This document shows positions 26,318-34,125 of a stretch of 53,090 nt of DNA, piece by piece. The notes beneath the pieces are model-generated. The model worked only from the letters and a program-made list of their open reading frames with translations. It was not told where the DNA came from and searched no databases. The stretch comes from Gemmatimonadota bacterium. Its GTDB lineage: Bacteria > Latescibacterota > UBA2968. The stretch is from positions 1-53,090 of the forward strand of contig JAPOXY010000141.1 of the NCBI GenBank assembly GCA_026706845.1. Reading direction: 5' to 3'. The position numbers and the translations under genes were made by a program. Every line of letters starts with the position of its first letter. Position 1 is the first letter of the stretch.

Positions 26318-27400
26318 TTAGCCGGTAGGGGCTTTCTGAGGGGCAATAAGACGATAGACGCGAATCCTGCCATTCGTATCTTCGCCATGAGTGGGAGGCG
26401 AATACATATAGACAGACTGCTCATGGCAAGTGAATACATAGTGTCCCAATTCATTTTTTACTTCCTGGATGGAAGGCTGCACGCTCAGGTTTGATAGAAG
26501 TATAAGCGCAGTACTGTTTGCTGGATCCGCAAACATGTACCTGAGTAAAATATCTCCCGAAGACAGGAGAGACAGGCCGTACAATTTGCTAAAATTACCA
26601 AAGTTTGGAGGTTTTGATGATTCGTTTTCAGTTTTGATCTCATCTAATTTGAGGTTGATGAATTTGGGATGATTTATGGTTATGGGCGTGAGAAATTCCT
26701 GTGTTGCCAGATCAATTCTCATCACTTTAGCTTCCCAGGGGAGAGCAACGTATATGATTTTTCGCTCCTCGTCATAAGCAAGACCCTGAAGACGCCGAAA
26801 AGTAGATAAAAGCCTCCCATATTGAGCCTCGCTGACTTTGAATTTGGCGAGGTCTTCGCCTGTGTCAAGGGAGGTGACACCAAGCATACCGTTTCTGTTT
26901 CTGTCAACATAAGTATGAATGAGATTGTGATCTTCAGAAACCAACATTTGATACATGGAGCGTCTTCGTTTTAATTGTCCTAAAAATTTACCTTTGATCG
27001 AGAAGCGAAGCGTCTGCCTCTTTCCCCCTTGATCGTGGATGAGTATTTGGTCAGTATTGGGGATAATCGCTGGTTCCCGAGGTGTCTTATACTGACCTTC
27101 TCCATCCCCGCGACTGCCAATAGACCCCTTATAGCTTCCCTCTCTGTCAAAAACTTCGACACTCCTTCTCGGGTGATCTAAAATAATGATATAGCCCTCC
27201 ATAATCGCAATAGAGTTTGCCATCCTGAGTGCGGGTCCTGCCTCTGGGCGTTCGAGTGTAATTTCATCAATCAATGAGAGATGGGGTTTAAGGGCGTCCT
27301 CATCTTGCTGATTTTCAACAGCATTTTTTTTACAACTCCCACATAAGAGAAAGAGGAGTGCCAGCCATCTCACGGAGACTAATAACTTTTTGCGGTTCAT
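26318..27400 (-). CDS. 6-bladed beta-propeller lipoprotein
   Basis: About 360 residues from the ATG at 27400-27398, which has AAAGGAG upstream; 27 upstream codons in frame would overlap the sigma54 promoter region. The N-terminus (MNRKKLLVSVRWLALLFLLC) ends in CGSC, a usable though not perfect lipobox, giving a lipid-anchored protein. Blade-like repeats follow: SIAIMEGYIIILDHPRRSV with FDREGSYKGSIGSRGDGEGQ, IPNTDQILIHDQ, LAYDEERKIIYVAL and LLSSGDILLRYM. This pattern fits the 6-bladed propellers (NHL or DUF5128-like) common in Bacteroidota. As first gene before two FtsX-type permeases it may be their periplasmic sensor or partner; the link is positional. Confidence 0.8.
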   Translation of the reverse strand: MNRKKLLVSVRWLALLFLLCGSCKKNAVENQQDEDALKPHLSLIDEITLERPEAGPALRMANSIAIMEGYIIILDHPRRSVEVFDREGSYKGSIGSRGDGEGQYKTPREPAIIPNTDQILIHDQGGKRQTLRFSIKGKFLGQLKRRRSMYQMLVSEDHNLIHTYVDRNRNGMLGVTSLDTGEDLAKFKVSEAQYGRLLSTFRRLQGLAYDEERKIIYVALPWEAKVMRIDLATQEFLTPITINHPKFINLKLDEIKTENESSKPPNFGNFSKLYGLSLLSSGDILLRYMFADPANSTALILLSNLSVQPSIQEVKNELGHYVFTCHEQSVYMYSPPTHGEDTNGRIRVYRLIAPQKAPTG

Positions 27401-27465
27401 CAGTGATACTCCTTTCCTGGCAAAAAATTGTCGGGAAAATGAGAGGATGTGTGGGAAATAGATAA

Positions 27466-27480
27466 GCAATTTCTGTGCCA
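27466..27480 (-). promoter_or_regulatory. Sigma54 (-24/-12) promoter
   Basis: On the minus strand the sequence is TGGCACAGAAATTGC: TGGCAC, five bases, TTGC, which fits the RpoN consensus (TGGCAC-N5-TTGC) with the conserved GG and GC at the right distance. Transcription would begin near 27454, leaving a leader of about 54 nt before the lipoprotein ATG at 27400. Confidence 0.85.
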
Positions 27481-27543
27481 AAGTCTCTTTTCTATGTTTT
27501 ACAAGTAGTTATGAAAATTCGCGCCATGAACGCCTTGTAATAA

Positions 27544-27582
27544 GTGTCCGATTTTGATACAGTGGTGTCCGAAAATGAACAC
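27544..27582. promoter_or_regulatory. Twin palindromic sites, likely enhancer-binding-protein sites
   Basis: Two copies of a GTGTCCGA half followed by a reverse partner: GTGTCCGATTTTGATAC (27544-27560) and GTGTCCGAAAATGAACAC (27565-27582). Read as GTGTYC-N6-GRACAC, each is an imperfect palindrome. They start about 21 bp apart (two helical turns) and lie 65-100 bp upstream of the sigma54 promoter, the normal place for activator sites. No sigma54 activator gene is in the window. Confidence 0.7.
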
Positions 27583-27589
27583 TTTATAA

Positions 27590-27628
27590 AATAAAAACAG
27601 GCACATTGTTTTGATATCAATGTGCCTG
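27590..27628 (-). terminator. Terminator after the lyase-like propeller gene
   Basis: CAGGCACATTG and CAATGTGCCTG form a perfect 11-bp stem; the minus strand continues with a T-rich run. It lies about 45 bp after the stop at 27672 and insulates the sigma54 operon. Confidence 0.85.
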
Positions 27629-27671
27629 TTGGATTTGTAAAATAAATGAGTGTAGTATTGCTCAGTAATTC

Positions 27672-28781
27672 CTAATTCAATTGAGCAATAAGCTCAGAAG
27701 GCACGGATGCGACGTGGATTTGAGGATGGCCCGAGCGGTCGGAGTTGAAGACGAGCCATTTGAGATCGGGCGAGAGATAGGGATGCCCGTGTGTGTTTTG
27801 CTCGGTGCTCATGGATGTATGGGCTTCGCATACGACCGCGGTTTTGCCGGTCTGGATATTGCCGACGATGAGTTTGCTGGTGCCCTGCCAGTCGTCGCAG
27901 AAGAAGTATTGCCCGCACGGGGAGGTGCCGACGTGGTTGAAGCGATAGCCCGGCGTGCCGACGCGCTCTGGGGGTTTGTTTGCCGATACTTTGACGAGGT
28001 TGCCCTTGTCGGGTGCGTACTCACCTTCTGCGCGGACGGATAGGAGGATTTCATTCGCGCCCGCGATCCAGGCTTCGTGTCCGGTGATGCTCGGCGTATG
28101 GGGTAGTCCGACCTGAAGGCGTGTGACTTTGCCGTCGGGTATATCGACGAGGTATTCGGTGGCGCCTTCGTCGCCGACGAGTTTGAGGCGGGTGCCATCG
28201 GGTTTGAATTCGCAGCCCCGGTTGTGCTGAACCATGATTTGTTTGCCTTCTGTGGGTTCAAATTGTGTGTGTGGGTTGCAGATGTCGGGGTCGGTGTTGA
28301 TGATTTCTCGCGTTCCCTTTTCGAGATCGACGAGTTCTATGCCAAACATTTTGGGGTGATAGCTGATGGTGACGCCATAAGCGTAATAGCGTTCATTGGG
28401 CGATAGGGTGCCCAGGCCGCGCGTTTGAAGGTCTTCGGGAAATTCATGGATGACGCGCTGTTTGCCCGTGCGCAGGTCAACGCGCACGAGTTCTTGGCAT
28501 TTGTTGGGAATGACGCGCTTATAGAAGAAGATACCGCTGTGGGTCATGCCAGGTCCGCCCAGACCGCGACCGATTATTTCGGTTTCCCATGTGCCAAATT
28601 CGCAGGCGACGTATTCGGTGGTGTTGGGCGCGGTGTCTGAATTTTTTTGTTCATAGACAAAGACGCGCGAGTCAGCAGAGCAGTAGGGCAGTTCACAGTA
28701 GATGTTGGATTTGTCGCGCGTGTCTGTGGTCACCTGTGTGAGTGCCACGCCATTGGACAATTTGCCGAGTTCGATAGACAT
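27672..28781 (-). CDS. Oligogalacturonate-lyase-like / TolB-like beta-propeller protein
   Basis: 369 residues without signal peptide. Propeller strands with S-P-D/N turns recur: TLSPNERYYAYGV, FKPDGTRLKLVG, TSPCGQYFFCDD, LSPDLKWLVFNSDRSG. The His-rich segments HTQFEP, QHNRGCEF and HGHPYLSP could hold the Mn ligands of oligogalacturonate lyase (pectate lyase 22), whose fold is a seven-bladed propeller. The fold seems sure; the lyase activity is a family-based guess. It is last in an operon with a Gfo/Idh oxidoreductase, a TIM-barrel isomerase and a tandem DUF5069-like protein, starting 15 nt after the last of these. That context suits cleavage of an acidic sugar oligomer and catabolism of its products. 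Confidence 0.72.
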   Translation of the reverse strand: MSIELGKLSNGVALTQVTTDTRDKSNIYCELPYCSADSRVFVYEQKNSDTAPNTTEYVACEFGTWETEIIGRGLGGPGMTHSGIFFYKRVIPNKCQELVRVDLRTGKQRVIHEFPEDLQTRGLGTLSPNERYYAYGVTISYHPKMFGIELVDLEKGTREIINTDPDICNPHTQFEPTEGKQIMVQHNRGCEFKPDGTRLKLVGDEGATEYLVDIPDGKVTRLQVGLPHTPSITGHEAWIAGANEILLSVRAEGEYAPDKGNLVKVSANKPPERVGTPGYRFNHVGTSPCGQYFFCDDWQGTSKLIVGNIQTGKTAVVCEAHTSMSTEQNTHGHPYLSPDLKWLVFNSDRSGHPQIHVASVPSELIAQLN

Positions 28782-28796
28782 AGTTTTTTCTCCTTT

Positions 28797-29687
28797 TCAC
28801 ACGGCACTTAAGAGCCACTGGTGTGCCAGATGCCAGTCTTCGGTGTGGTTGAGCACGACGGCTGAGGATATGTCGCCACATCCCACGGTTGCGCGGATTT
28901 CTGCGCGTTTGGCGTCGTTGTGGATGCGATTGCACAAGTAGTCATTCCATTCGTCAACGGCTTGCGAGGGAATTTGACCGCCGCACTGTTCGAACACCCA
29001 GCCTTCAAATTCGAGGTAGGTAGGCAGGTTTGTGCGGATGTGGTTTAATGTGGCGTCGATGTCCAGATTTAATGCGTGCAGTACGCGAGGGTCCAGGCCG
29101 CTCTCTGTCATGTCGGGATAGTCGGGGTGTAGCAGGCCTTTTGCGCGGAGGAGGATTTTGTACCAGGTGCGGGGCAATTGGCGTACGCCGAGGGGACCAA
29201 AATCAATTGTGGCGACGAGTGGCACAATGCTTCCGCGCAGTTCGGACAGGTCGCGCTTGTAAAATAACTGCAAATCCTGAAGGCAGTTGAGTACGGTTGC
29301 AGAATCAATACCCGCATCTCGCGGCAGGCCCGTGTCTGTGTACGTTTCTTCGATTTTTTCCCCGCGGTGTCGCCGTGCGCGGATAAACGCATTCCATCGG
29401 ACGATGGCGTCTTGCTGTTCAAAGCCCCAGAAGTCATCGCCTCTCTGTTCGAGTATCCAGGCTTCAAAATCGAGGTACGAGGGCATGTTTTCGCGCAAGT
29501 AGGCCAATGTGGTGTCGATATCCAGGTTTAATGCGCGCAGTACGCGGGGATCGAGGCCATTATCCGTCATGTCGGGGTATTCGTCGTCTAAAATACCGGC
29601 GTTGCGCGTGAGTACTTTCCACCATGTGCGGGGCAATTGACACGCGCCGAGCGGGCCATAGACGAGACTGCTGATGAGGGGGACCAT
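28797..29687 (-). CDS. Tandem DUF5069-like protein
   Basis: 296 residues made of two similar halves (about 8-150 and 155-296). Each has PLG..QLPRTW.K.L...G.L...YPDMT..GLDPRVL.ALNLDID.TL followed by a conserved Tyr-Leu-x-Phe-Glu segment. The pattern LPR..K......Y......G.D.R.L..L.LD fits DUF5069, a domain of unknown function usually present once. The halves are so alike that the internal duplication looks recent. No catalytic motif is recognised and there is no signal peptide. Spacing of 13-15 nt on both sides places it firmly in the isomerase/lyase operon. Confidence 0.65.
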   Translation of the reverse strand: MVPLISSLVYGPLGACQLPRTWWKVLTRNAGILDDEYPDMTDNGLDPRVLRALNLDIDTTLAYLRENMPSYLDFEAWILEQRGDDFWGFEQQDAIVRWNAFIRARRHRGEKIEETYTDTGLPRDAGIDSATVLNCLQDLQLFYKRDLSELRGSIVPLVATIDFGPLGVRQLPRTWYKILLRAKGLLHPDYPDMTESGLDPRVLHALNLDIDATLNHIRTNLPTYLEFEGWVFEQCGGQIPSQAVDEWNDYLCNRIHNDAKRAEIRATVGCGDISSAVVLNHTEDWHLAHQWLLSAV

Positions 29688-29700
29688 AGTGTGCTCCTTG

Positions 29701-30555
29701 TTAATTGATGAGGGATTTCAAATAGTTGCCCTGGGAACTGATTTTTTCTTCGTCATCGCCGGGACCAAATTCTTCAAGTGAGATATAACCCCGATATCCG
29801 ACGTCTTTGAGGTCCTGGATAATTTGGGGAATATCTGCCATGCCTTCTCGCAGGTCGCTAAAATTCCATTCCCATTGCATGCTTCCGGTCTCGTCGCGCT
29901 CGGTTTGCACGGGTGTGGCATTGCCGATGTGTACATGGGCGAGATACGGGCCGAGTAGTTCGAGGCCCATTTTGCTGTCTTCAAGTCCCACGCGGATCAT
30001 GTTGGGCACATCCCAGATGGCACCGATGTGATTGGGATCGAGGTTTTCTAAGAGGGCGATGGTGCGAGATGCGCTCACAGCGATGGTGCCAACGTGAATT
30101 TCATAGATGATTTTGACGCCGTAATCGCGCGCCATTTCGACCAGGTCGGCAAAACTCGCGCGCGCTTTGAGGAATTGGGGAATATAGGGCGCCTGGCGGT
30201 CGTGGCTCTGGGCACCAACGCGAATGAGGGGTGGGTTATCGGAGTCGATTGCACGCGCGCCTTTGAATATTTTTTCGATGATTTCGATCTTATCATAAGT
30301 GAAATTGGATGCGAGGGTGCAAACGCGCACGCCGGTTTGGTTTGAGAGGTCGCGTATCTGCGCTGCCTTGTCCAGGATATTGTCTGGGCTGACATCCGTG
30401 AGGTGGCGTCCCCAATAGAACAATTCGGCATTGGGGTCTTCGGGATTGTATCGGCAGCGGAGTTCAATGCCTTCGTAACCGTGTTTTTCCAATTTTTTGA
30501 ATGTGGTTTCCAAATCCCATCGGGGAAGCATGACAGAGGTGAGTGAAAGTTTCAT
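29701..30555 (-). CDS. Sugar phosphate isomerase/epimerase family protein (xylose-isomerase-like TIM barrel)
   Basis: 284 residues. The TIM-barrel start MKLSLTSVMLPRWDLETTF and YEGIELRCRY are family-typical. Metal ligands can be followed: Glu in IIYEIHVGT, Asp in AIWDVPN, His in HVHIGN and Glu in ISLEEFGPG. The enzyme would isomerise or epimerise a keto-sugar or similar polyol. It lies between a Gfo/Idh oxidoreductase and the DUF5069-like gene; oxidoreductase-isomerase pairs of this kind are usual in inositol and uncommon-sugar pathways. Confidence 0.88.
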   Translation of the reverse strand: MKLSLTSVMLPRWDLETTFKKLEKHGYEGIELRCRYNPEDPNAELFYWGRHLTDVSPDNILDKAAQIRDLSNQTGVRVCTLASNFTYDKIEIIEKIFKGARAIDSDNPPLIRVGAQSHDRQAPYIPQFLKARASFADLVEMARDYGVKIIYEIHVGTIAVSASRTIALLENLDPNHIGAIWDVPNMIRVGLEDSKMGLELLGPYLAHVHIGNATPVQTERDETGSMQWEWNFSDLREGMADIPQIIQDLKDVGYRGYISLEEFGPGDDEEKISSQGNYLKSLIN

Positions 30556-30637
30556 CGTGTCTCCTGATAGTTTGATTGTATCGTTGGTTCGATCTACGGA
30601 TTTTATCCTGTATATCCTTTAATCCGGCACATCCTGA

Positions 30638-31666
30638 TCAGAATTTGGCACTTTGGCGGCATAAGTCCATGACGCGCATGAGTTCGCGCGATTCTTCTAT
30701 GCGTATATAGGGCGTGGCGTTGTTGACAATTACGTCGTAGATGTTGGCGTAGAAGTCGCGCTGTTTGTCCCGGGTGATGGGGATATCTTCTTCACGCCAG
30801 GGCAATCGGTCCCAATTGTCGTAGCTGCGTTCGGGTGCTGCGCCTTCGATGACGTTTAGCGGGGGTGCTTCTGCTGGGTCGTAATATCTTACTTTGAATA
30901 CGTTGTCTTCGCGGATAGCTGTGCCGTATTTTCCACAGATATGCCAGAGGGGCATGATATGGGCAGTGGCTTGATTGATATGCACGTCTAAGAGTTGGCC
31001 AGATTCTTTTTTGAGCCAGGCTTTGACTACGTCGTCGGCGTCGCCCCGGGTGGCAATTGCCCAGCGTTTGCAATCGACTTCTGTGATCGCCGAGTCGTCC
31101 GAGAGATAGATGAGTTGGTCGAGGTAATGCGCACCGTAGTTGTTGAGCATGCCGCCGCTGTTTTTTCGCAAGCTCTGCCAGTCGTTTCGACGCACATAGC
31201 GATATACGCCCCTGTGTATGGCGTAGACGGGTCCCAGTATGCCGCTTTGAATAATTTCTCGCGCGGTTTGCGTTTCGGGTGTGAGGCGGTGGGGTTGATA
31301 GAGAAAGATGCGGCGGTTATTTTTTTCAGCCTGGGCGATCATGCGATCTGCCGAGGCGAGGGAGGTGGTCATGGGTTTTTCGAGGATGACGTGACAACCC
31401 TCGTTGAGGGCGCGAATGGTCATGTCTTCGTGCAATGAGGTCGGCGTGGCAATGGCGACTACATCGGGTAATGGGCCGGTCCAGAGAGATTCAAAATCGG
31501 TATGGGTTTCACAATCCGCTGCTGCACGTGCTTCGGATAAGCGTTCGGGCAGGGGATCGACGACAGCGGTGAGTTTAAATTGGTCGGATGAGAGGGCTTG
31601 CTGAAAGTGAAAACGCCAGCCGATGCGTCCCAGTCCGACGATGGCGATTTTTATGGTTTGGTTCAT
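30638..31666 (-). CDS. Gfo/Idh/MocA family oxidoreductase
   Basis: 342 residues. IAIVGLGRIGWRFHF is the NAD(P)-binding loop; VAIATPTSLHEDM and VILEKPMTTSLASADRMI contain the canonical EKP with its catalytic Lys; GGMLNNYGAHYLDQLIYL supplies the His of the substrate site. It probably oxidises a sugar or cyclitol hydroxyl. GGAG lies just upstream of the ATG. First gene of a four-gene minus-strand operon, divergent from polX across 109 bp. Confidence 0.9.
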   Translation of the reverse strand: MNQTIKIAIVGLGRIGWRFHFQQALSSDQFKLTAVVDPLPERLSEARAAADCETHTDFESLWTGPLPDVVAIATPTSLHEDMTIRALNEGCHVILEKPMTTSLASADRMIAQAEKNNRRIFLYQPHRLTPETQTAREIIQSGILGPVYAIHRGVYRYVRRNDWQSLRKNSGGMLNNYGAHYLDQLIYLSDDSAITEVDCKRWAIATRGDADDVVKAWLKKESGQLLDVHINQATAHIMPLWHICGKYGTAIREDNVFKVRYYDPAEAPPLNVIEGAAPERSYDNWDRLPWREEDIPITRDKQRDFYANIYDVIVNNATPYIRIEESRELMRVMDLCRQSAKF

Positions 31667-31775
31667 TGACGAATCTCCATTCTGTATCTATATTCTCCAA
31701 ACTTTGACCAGGCGATTGAAGTTAAAATAACCATGTAGATTGCCAAATGTCCACTATATTTCCCGGTGGTTTTGA

Positions 31776-33485
31776 ATGGATAATAAAGATATTGCCGCGG
31801 CATTGGAAGAGATGACCACGCTGATGGAATTGAATGGCGAGAATGCGTTTCGCATTCGGTCTTATGTCAATGCGGCACGGCAGATTGAGTTGTTGCAGGC
31901 GTCCGCTTCAGATTTGAGCGCGCGCGGTGAATTGGAATCTGTGCGCGGTATTGGCGCGAAGATGGCGGCAAATATTGCAATCCTTATTGATACGGGGCAG
32001 TTGCCGGGCCTGGGCGATTTGCGTTCCGCGCTGCCCGAGGGGTTGTTGGAGATGATTGAGGTGCCCGGTTTGGGGGCGAAACGGGTGCGGTCTATTTACG
32101 AGCAATTGGGTATTGCCGATGTGGATGCGCTGGCAAAAGCATGCGAGGCGGGTGAAGTCGAAAAGTTGCGTGGGTTCGGGAAGAAGACCGCTGAGAGTAT
32201 TTTGCGCGGGGTATCTTATTTGCAGCAACATCGCGGGCGTTTTTTGAGCCGCACGGCGCGAGATGAAGCAGAGGCGTTGCGCGCTTATCTGTCAGATCAA
32301 CCGGGGGCGATGCGTCTTTCAGTGGCGGGGAGTGTGCGGCGATGTATGGAGACGTGCAAGGATGTGGATATTGTTGCGAGCGCGAAAGACGGGAGCGCGC
32401 TTGCCGGGGCTTTTGTCGCGTATCCCGGTGTGGCAGAGGTTACGGGGTGGGGCGAGACAAAGGTGAGTGTTGTGCTGGATTCGGGTATGCGTGCAGATTT
32501 GAGGATTGTGCCGGATGCGGCGTTTCCCTATGCATTGCACCATTTTACGGGGAGTAAAGAACACAATACCGCGATGCGGCAGCGGGCAAAAGACCGGGGT
32601 ATGAAGCTCAATGAATACGGTTTGTTCAAGGGGGATGAAAACGCGGTTTGTGCCGATGAGAAAGCACTATTTGCCGCATTGGGTTTGCATTATATTCCGC
32701 CCGAGTTGCGCGAGGGACGAGATGAGATCGAGTGGGCGGCACAAGCGCCATTGCCGGAGTTGGTCGCGCAATCCGATTTGAAGGGTACGCTTCATGTGCA
32801 TACGACATATAGCGATGGGCGGAATAGTGTGGAGGATATGGCACGGGCGGCAAAGGCGCTGGGGTATGCGTATATCGGTATTTGCGATCACAGCAAGGCC
32901 GCGGCTTATGCCAATGGGCTGAATGAAGATCGCGTGCGGTTGCAGTGGGACGAGATTGATCGGGTCAACGATGCGGTGGAGGGTATTCGGGTGTTGAAGG
33001 GTATTGAGGTGGATATTTTGAGCGATGGAGGGTTGGATTTTGACGATGAATTTTTATCCGAGTTTGATCTGGTGGTTGCGTCTGTGCATTCGAAGTTTTC
33101 AATGACCGAAAAAGAGGCTACTGATCGGTTGATTCGCGCGGTTCAAAATCCCCATGTCGATATTTTGGGGCATCCATCAGGCCGCTTGTTATTGTCTCGC
33201 GAGGGCTATCCGCTCAATATGAAGGCGGTGATTGACGCTGCGGCCGAGGCGCGTACAGCAATTGAGATCAATGCCAATCCCGCGCGTTTGGAGTTGGATT
33301 GGCGGTTTTTGTCTTATGCGCGGGAGAAGGGTGTGCAAATCTCGATAAATACAGATGCCCACAGTACTGAGGGGTTAAAAGATATGTGCTTTGGGCTGGG
33401 GATTGCCAGAAAGGGTGGTCTGACGGCTGATGGTGTGCTCAATGCGCTTTCTGTAGAGAATTTTTTGGCTGCGCTTGGGGGATAG
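31776..33485 (+). CDS. polX: DNA polymerase X family with PHP domain
   Basis: 569 residues, typical of bacterial PolX. The N-terminal helix-hairpin-helix region (LESVRGIGAKMAANIAIL, EVPGLGAKRVRSIY, LRGFGKKTAESIL) binds DNA. The nucleotidyl transferase part has VAGSVRRCMETCKDVDIVAS, with the metal-binding D-x-D, and HFTGSKEHNTAMRQRAKDRGM. From about residue 335 the PHP domain begins with GTLHVHTTYSDGRNSVEDM and ends with SINTDAHSTEGL, with metal-binding His and Asp residues in place for 3'-5' exonuclease and AP-site activity. Role: gap filling in base-excision repair. It stands alone, followed by the dksA-like gene with its own promoter. Confidence 0.95.
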   Translation: MDNKDIAAALEEMTTLMELNGENAFRIRSYVNAARQIELLQASASDLSARGELESVRGIGAKMAANIAILIDTGQLPGLGDLRSALPEGLLEMIEVPGLGAKRVRSIYEQLGIADVDALAKACEAGEVEKLRGFGKKTAESILRGVSYLQQHRGRFLSRTARDEAEALRAYLSDQPGAMRLSVAGSVRRCMETCKDVDIVASAKDGSALAGAFVAYPGVAEVTGWGETKVSVVLDSGMRADLRIVPDAAFPYALHHFTGSKEHNTAMRQRAKDRGMKLNEYGLFKGDENAVCADEKALFAALGLHYIPPELREGRDEIEWAAQAPLPELVAQSDLKGTLHVHTTYSDGRNSVEDMARAAKALGYAYIGICDHSKAAAYANGLNEDRVRLQWDEIDRVNDAVEGIRVLKGIEVDILSDGGLDFDDEFLSEFDLVVASVHSKFSMTEKEATDRLIRAVQNPHVDILGHPSGRLLLSREGYPLNMKAVIDAAAEARTAIEINANPARLELDWRFLSYAREKGVQISINTDAHSTEGLKDMCFGLGIARKGGLTADGVLNALSVENFLAALGG

Positions 33486-33523
33486 AATACCTGGAATTGC
33501 GATTTACTTTTGTTTTGCAAGAC

Positions 33524-33552
33524 TTGACATTATTTTGCCGCTGACATATAAT
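33524..33552 (+). promoter_or_regulatory. Consensus sigma70 promoter of the DksA-like gene
   Basis: TTGACA, a 17-bp spacer, TATAAT: all twelve conserved bases match. Transcription should start near 33559, about 50 nt before the ATG at 33610. It is the strongest sigma70 promoter noticed in the window. Confidence 0.92.
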
Positions 33553-33609
33553 TGCGGACAAATTTATGGGGAGCAGATTTTTGGGAAATAAAAAAAGGAC
33601 CAATAGGTA

Positions 33610-34050
33610 ATGACAAAGCATGAACCTTTGAGTGATGAACAGCTCGCGTTTTATAAAAAAATTTTGACTGAGCGCAAGCGCGAGTTGCTCAAGCAAGTGC
33701 TCAGTCAAGATGAGGATCTCGATGAAATTAGAGGGGATGTCGCAGCCGATCCTCTCGATGCGGCAGGTAATGCGTCGTCGTTGGAGTTGATGACGACGCT
33801 GGGCAATCACGAGCGAAACGAATTGGTCGAGATTGACAATGCCTTGCAAAAAATTGAAAATCGAACGTATGGATTTTGCGAAGAGTCCGGTGAACCGATT
33901 CATCCGATGCGGCTCGAGGCTATGCCCACGGCGCGTTATACGGTACAGGTTCAGGAACGGATCGAACGCACACCTCAACAGCGTAGTCGGCCCCGCCGCC
34001 GCGTTTTGAAGCGCGAGGATTTGCCCATTTCTACAGATGACGATGAGTAA
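33610..34050 (+). CDS. DksA/TraR-family factor with an incomplete zinc finger
   Basis: 146 residues. A coiled-coil N-terminal half (about 10-75; YKKILTERKRELLKQVLSQ) ends in a DPLDAAGNASS turn, the place of the acidic tip of DksA. YGFCEESGEPIHPMRLEAMPTARYTV is the zinc-finger region, but only one of four Cys remains (C-x-x-S and T-x-x-Y in place of the pairs). Zinc-free DksA variants with fewer Cys are known, for example in Pseudomonas. The protein would bind the RNA polymerase secondary channel. The tail (about 120-146) is strongly basic then acidic. It has its own perfect promoter and a terminator. Confidence 0.87.
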   Translation: MTKHEPLSDEQLAFYKKILTERKRELLKQVLSQDEDLDEIRGDVAADPLDAAGNASSLELMTTLGNHERNELVEIDNALQKIENRTYGFCEESGEPIHPMRLEAMPTARYTVQVQERIERTPQQRSRPRRRVLKREDLPISTDDDE

Positions 34051-34079
34051 TTTTGGAATTTGCAGATGATTACCCTATG

Positions 34080-34111
34080 GCCGTCAGGTATATCCTGACG
34101 GCTTTCTGTTT
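34080..34111 (+). terminator. Terminator after the DksA-like gene
   Basis: GCCGTCAGG and CCTGACGGC, a perfect 9-bp stem with a TATAT loop, followed by TTTCTGTTT. The next gene starts 15 bp later, so glutamate dehydrogenase either depends on read-through or has a promoter inside the dksA-like gene. Confidence 0.85.
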
Positions 34112-34125
34112 GAGGAGGATGTACG

